From positions 500,001 through 564,000 of the forward strand of contig JAIGNY010001483.1 of assembly GCA_020152595.1 (NCBI GenBank): DNA of 64,000 nucleotides, written 5' to 3'. Each line of letters starts with the position of its first letter. Within the stretch, counting starts at the first letter, position 1. Made by a program: the position numbers and the translations under genes. The stretch is from Chiridota heheva (Eukaryota > Echinodermata > Holothuroidea > Apodida > Chiridotidae). Positions 55,201 through 61,200 of the stretch are shown here, piece after piece. The notes beneath the pieces were generated by a model. That model worked only from the letters and a program-made list of their open reading frames with translations. It did no database searches and was not told where the DNA came from.

Positions 55201-58200
55201 TAGACACTCAACAGTTTTGTCCAAGATTATAGATCATAGACACTCAACAATTTTGTCCAAGCTTATAGATCATAGGCGCTCAACAGGTTTGTCCAAGATT
55301 ATAGATCATAGACATTCAGTTTTGTCCAAGATTATAGATCATAGACATTCAAAAGTTTTGTCCAAGATTATAGATCATAGACACTCAACAGTTGTGTCCA
55401 AGAATATAGATCATAGACACTCAACAGTTTTGTCCAAGATTATAGATCATAGACACTCAACAGTTGTGTCCAAGATTATAGATCATAGACTCTCAACAGT
55501 TTTGTCCAAAATTATAGATCATAGACACTCAGTTTTGTCCAAGATTATAGATCATAGACACTCAACAGTTGTGTCCAAGAATATAGATCATAGACATTCA
55601 ACAGTTTTGTCCAAGATTATAGATCATAGACACTCAACAGTTTTGTCCTAGTTCATAGATCATAGACACTCAACAGTTTTGTACAAGATTATAGACACTT
55701 AACAGTTTTGTCCAAGATTATAGATCATAGACACTCAACAGTTTTGTCCAACATTATAGATCATAGACACTCAACAGTTTTGTCCAAGTTCATAGATCAT
55801 AGACACTCAACAGTTTTGTACAAGATTATAGACACTTAACAGTTTTGTCCAAGATTATAGATCATAGACACTCAACATGTTTGTCCAAGATTATAGATCA
55901 TAGACATTCAATTTTTTCCAAGATTATAGATCATAGACATTCAACAGTTTTGTCCAAGACTATAGATCATAGACACTCAACAGTTTTGTCCAAGATTATA
56001 GGTCATAGACATTTAGTTTTTTCCAAGATTATAGATCATAGACATTCAACAGTTTTGTCCAAGATTATAGATCATAGACACTCAACAGTTTTGTCCAAGA
56101 TTATAGATCATAGACACTCAACAGTTGTGTCCAAGGTTATAGATCATAGACACTCAACAATTTTGTCCAAGATTATAGATCATAGACACTTAACAGTTTT
56201 GTCCAAGATTATAGATCATGGACACTCAACAGTTTTGTCCAAGATTATAGATCATAGACACTCAACAGTTTTGTCCAACTTCATAGATCATAGACTCAAC
56301 AGTTTTGTCCAAGGTGATAGATCATAGACACTCAACAGTTTTTTTTTTAAGATTGTAGATCATAGACACTCAATAGGTTTGTCCAAGATTATAGATGACA
56401 GTTGTGTCCAAGGTTATAGATCATAGACACGCAACAGTTTTGTCCAAGATTATAGATCATAGACATTCAACAGTTTTGTCCAAGATTATAGATCATAGAC
56501 ACTCAACAGTTTTGTCCAAGATTATAGATCATTAACACTCAACAGTTTTGTCCAAGATTATATATTATAGACACTCAACAGTTGTGTCCAAGGTTATAGA
56601 TCATAGACACTCAACAGTTTTTTCCAAGATTATAGATCATAGACACTTAACAAGTTTGTCCAAGATTATAAATCATAGAAACTCAACAGTTGTGTCCAAA
56701 GTTATAGACCATAGACACTCAACAGATTTGTCCAAGATTATAGATCATAGACACTCAACAGTTTTTTCCAAGATTATAGATCATAGACACTTAACAAGTT
56801 TGTTCAAGATTATAAATCATAGAAACTCAACAGTTGTGTCCAAAGTTAGAGATCATAGACACTCAACAGATTTGTCCAAGATTATAGATCATAGACACTT
56901 AACACTTTTGTCCAAGATTATAGATCATAGACACTCAACAGTTTTGTCCAAGATTATAGATCATAGACACTCAAATTACCTCCAAGATGCTTTTCAAAGT
57001 TTAGAAGAATGCCATATTGTACTGATTTAACATTTTTTTTCCTCAGGGATTTGGATACTTGATACCATCATGTGAACCATCACCTTTGCTGGGGGTTGTC
57101 TTTGATTCTTGTGCCTTCCCAGAACACGACAGAAAAGGAGCACCAACTACAAGAATTACAGTGAGTGTTTCTGAAAGAAATATTTTTTGTTAATCTGTTA
57201 CATGATGAATAACGAAAGATATATATATTTGGTCTGTTGCACTTAAACCCACCAAATTCAAGGACACAAATAGGGCAAGGGGTGAAACTCAAGATAAGGA
57301 CACTTTGTATGGCGTCATTCACGTCACAACATTGTGAAAAATGATGAATCATTTACGTGGAAATGATTCGGGCAAAACTCAAGAAAAATGACGCTTTCCA
57401 AACACAATCCAATATTCTTACAATAAAAGGGGTTTGTAGTGTCATAAGTAGTATTTTCTATAAATTAGATCACATGTTCTTTTAAGAAAACGTCCATTTT
57501 TTATATCGAAAAGGCTTTTGGGTGTAAAATATACTTTGAGTTATAAAGAAAATATTTTGATATAAAAAGGGCACTTTTTTTTCAACTTGAAATAGAGGCA
57601 CTTCTTGCTTCTTTGCAGTGAAGGGGTTGGGAAATCACCGCCTGTGGTGCAATGATAACTCACGCAGAAAAACATCCTTTTAGTAATCCCAACTACACTA
57701 AATGCTCTATCCTTAGCCATGATTTCCTCTAGTAGTACACCCATCTACAACTATCCTTAGATTACCTGCATGATTTCCTCTAGTAGTACACCCATCTACA
57801 ACTATCCTTAGATTACCTGCATGATTTCCTCTAGTAGTACACCCATCTACAACTATCCTTAGATTACCTGCATGATTTCCTCTAGTAGTACACCCATCTA
57901 CAACTATCCTTAGATTACCTGCATGATTTCCTCTAGTAGTACACCCATCTACAACTATCCTTAGATTACCTGCATGATTTCCTCTAGTAGTGCACCCATC
58001 TACAACTATCCTTAGATTACCTGCATGATTTCCTCTAGTAGTACACCCATCTACAACTATCCTTAGATTACCTGCATGATTTCCTCTAGTAGTACACCCA
58101 TCTACAACTATCCTAAGATTACCTGCATGATTTCCTCTAGTAGTACACCCATCTACAACTATCCTTAGATTACCTGCATGATTTCCTCTAGTAGTACACC

Positions 58201-61200
58201 CATCTACAACTATCCTTAGATTACCTGCATGATTTCCTCTAGTAGTACACCCATCTACAACTATCCTTAGATTACCTGCATGATTTCCTCTAGTAGTACA
58301 CCCATCTACAACTATCCTTAGATTACCTGCATGATTTCCTCTAGTAGTACACCCATCTACAACTATCCTTAGATTACCTGCATGATTTCCTCTAGTAGTA
58401 CACCCATCTACAACTATCCTTAGATTACCTGCATGATTTCCTCTAGTAGTACACCCATCTACAACTATCCTTAGATTACCTGCATGATTTCCTCTAGTAG
58501 TACACCCATTTACAACTATCCTTAGATTACCTGCATGATTTCCTCTAGTAGTACACCCATCTACAACTATCCTTAGATTACCTGCATGATTTCCTCTAGT
58601 AGTACACCCATCTACAACTATCCTTAGATTACCTGCATGATTTCCTCTAGTAGTACACCCATTTACAACTATCCTAGATTACCTGCATGATTTCCTCTAG
58701 TAGTACACCCATTTACAATTATCCTTAGATTACCTGCATGATTTCCTCTAGTAGTACACCCATCTACAACCATCCTTAGATTACCTGCATGATTTCCTCT
58801 AGTAGTACACCCATCTACAACTATCCTTAGATTACCTGCATGATTTCCTCTAGTAGTACACCCATCTACAACTATCCTTAGATTACCTGCATGATTTCCT
58901 CTAGTAGTACACCCATCTACAACTATCCTTAGATTACCTGCATGATTTCCTCTAGTAGTACACCCATCTACAACTATCCTTAGATTACCTGCATGATTTC
59001 CTCTAGTAGTACACCCATCTACAACTATCCTTAGATTACCTGCATGATTTCCTCTAGTAGTACACCCATCTACAACTATCCTTAGATTACCTGCATGATT
59101 TCCTCTAGTAGTACACCCATCTACAACTATCCTTAGATTACCTGCATGATTTCCTCTAGTAGTACACCCATCTACAAAATCTTTCTCATTGCAGTAAACT
59201 GCATTGATTGTTACAGAAAAGAAGTATTGTGTGATCAGGGTCCCACATGATAAGGCTTAAAGCTATCAACCGTATCATGTGAGAGGCTTCTAGGGGCATG
59301 CGGTTTAGTCACCTGGGTCATGATAAGTGTTAAACATATAACATTTATCATGCGCATGTATATAGTTTAGTCGCCTCCCACATAAAAAAGGTTAATTGAT
59401 CCTCACAGAAAATAAGGTTCCTGGGGAGAAGAAGAATTTATAAAGTGATTTGGACATAATGTTCTTACATTGAATATCTTTGTGCAATGTTGTGCTTTAA
59501 TGTGAAGAACATGGTTCCGGCAATGCAGTGATGGGAGTCTTGTGTTTGAAACAAGAAATACCATAATGTAATGATATATTTTTTCACGGGCCCCCCTTAT
59601 AGGGCCAAAACCGGGCCCATTTTAGAGGGGCCACTTCTCCCCCTCCCCCTCAAGTTATGCCACTGCTGGTCCCAATAGCCTAATGGCTTAGATGGATTGG
59701 ACTTTTAATTTAACAATTATTTACATTAGGGGTGTAATAGCTCTCCATTTTTATTTGTAAATTTTTACTTCTATCACAAAAGTTTGTAGTCCTGAGAAAG
59801 ACTTATCCTGACAACCATTTTTTTCAATTGGCCAAAGGTTTATTTCGCAAATAGCCAGAATAAAGATTTGATGAATACAATGAAGGATTTTAAAGAGCAC
59901 AATTAATAGAGCTAACTAAAGATCATAGATGGTATTCTTCAACTTCCAACACCAACAATTTTACAAACATGAAATACTCATTAGCCAAACTTCAAACTAA
60001 AGAAATCTTTGCAGAATTTAGGGATTGGTCTACTCAGGTTCTTATTTCAAAGAAGCGATGAAACACAAAATATTTTCCTGGTGAAGAGCACTTAGAATAT
60101 CTCCACCTTCTTAATGGTAAGCCCCCCCTCCCCCCTCCTCCTCTATGACCACACTGTCAAGACCCCCTTTTTGTTCTTAAAAATGTCCATTGTGAAACAA
60201 GTGTATGAATAACTTGATCTGATTAATTCCACTACAGACATTTGAAAGAAAAATCTTCAAAATACCCAGTATTACAGCAGCTTTTTATTATTGACCTACC
60301 ACTTGTTAGGGTCAACCTGTCCTCTTCAAACACTTACTTCCCCCAAATCCATGTGTGACTGCACAACTTGTTAGTTGGAAGGGAAAAACCTGATAGGGGG
60401 TGGGGGGGGGGGGAATAGGAACATCTTCTACTTAAACATATAATTTAATATAAAAAACTAATGATTAGCAAGTCTTTGGGGGGAAAGTGTGCCTCTTGCC
60501 CCCACAGATAGCTTCCCATGCCCATACCTACCTGAATTCAACTATAACTAAGCCATCCTTCTTACTACTCTCTTCATTAAGCTAATCCTCATTTTACCAC
60601 CATCACACCAATTTTGTTTCTACATTATTTGCTCATATCACCTTAACCCTTATAATCCCACGCGATCATGACACGACCGATTTGACATGCACTTTAAAAA
60701 AAGTTATTTTACTTCGTCAAATAGGCCCACAGCTGTAATCCTGATATCATTTGAAAGAGCTTGAATAGTTCTTTTAGCAAATGTACCTTTTTGATGGGGG
60801 TTATGTTGATGATTTTTTGTAAAAGATGGGTTGATATGAAGAACAAATTTAAATGCACAAAATTTAAGAAAAAATGTAAAGTTTTTTTTTTCTTCAAAGA
60901 ATCACTTGACATACTTCCAGACCTTGCTTGTGCCTGAGAACCTGTGAGGAACTTACAAAGACATCAATGCATCCAATTCTGGTCGAATTTTGACTGCCTT
61001 TATCATCAATACCTTTTTTTGGCAAAAGTTGTAAAAAAAATATCATGATTTTTAGCCTTTTGAGACCAAAATTTGGGAAACATCGAAGATTCCGATCGCG
61101 ATACAACTAACCTATGCGAAATATACCGTAAGAAAGGCCAATTCACATGCTTTTGTATTTTTTTCTTTCAGTGTATGATGGGTGGGGCTTGGTTTCATGA

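Noticed and set aside
54686..57030. Four ~160-codon open frames of SKIIDHRHSTVL repeats as a repetitive protein gene
   Set aside because: They come from a 36-bp minisatellite inside a PPOX intron, change frame whenever a unit carries an indel, and have no independent start context or flanking gene structure.
57714..59178. CRISPR-like array (regular 51-bp repeats)
   Set aside because: Units are contiguous with no unique spacers, there are no cas genes, and the locus is a eukaryotic intron.
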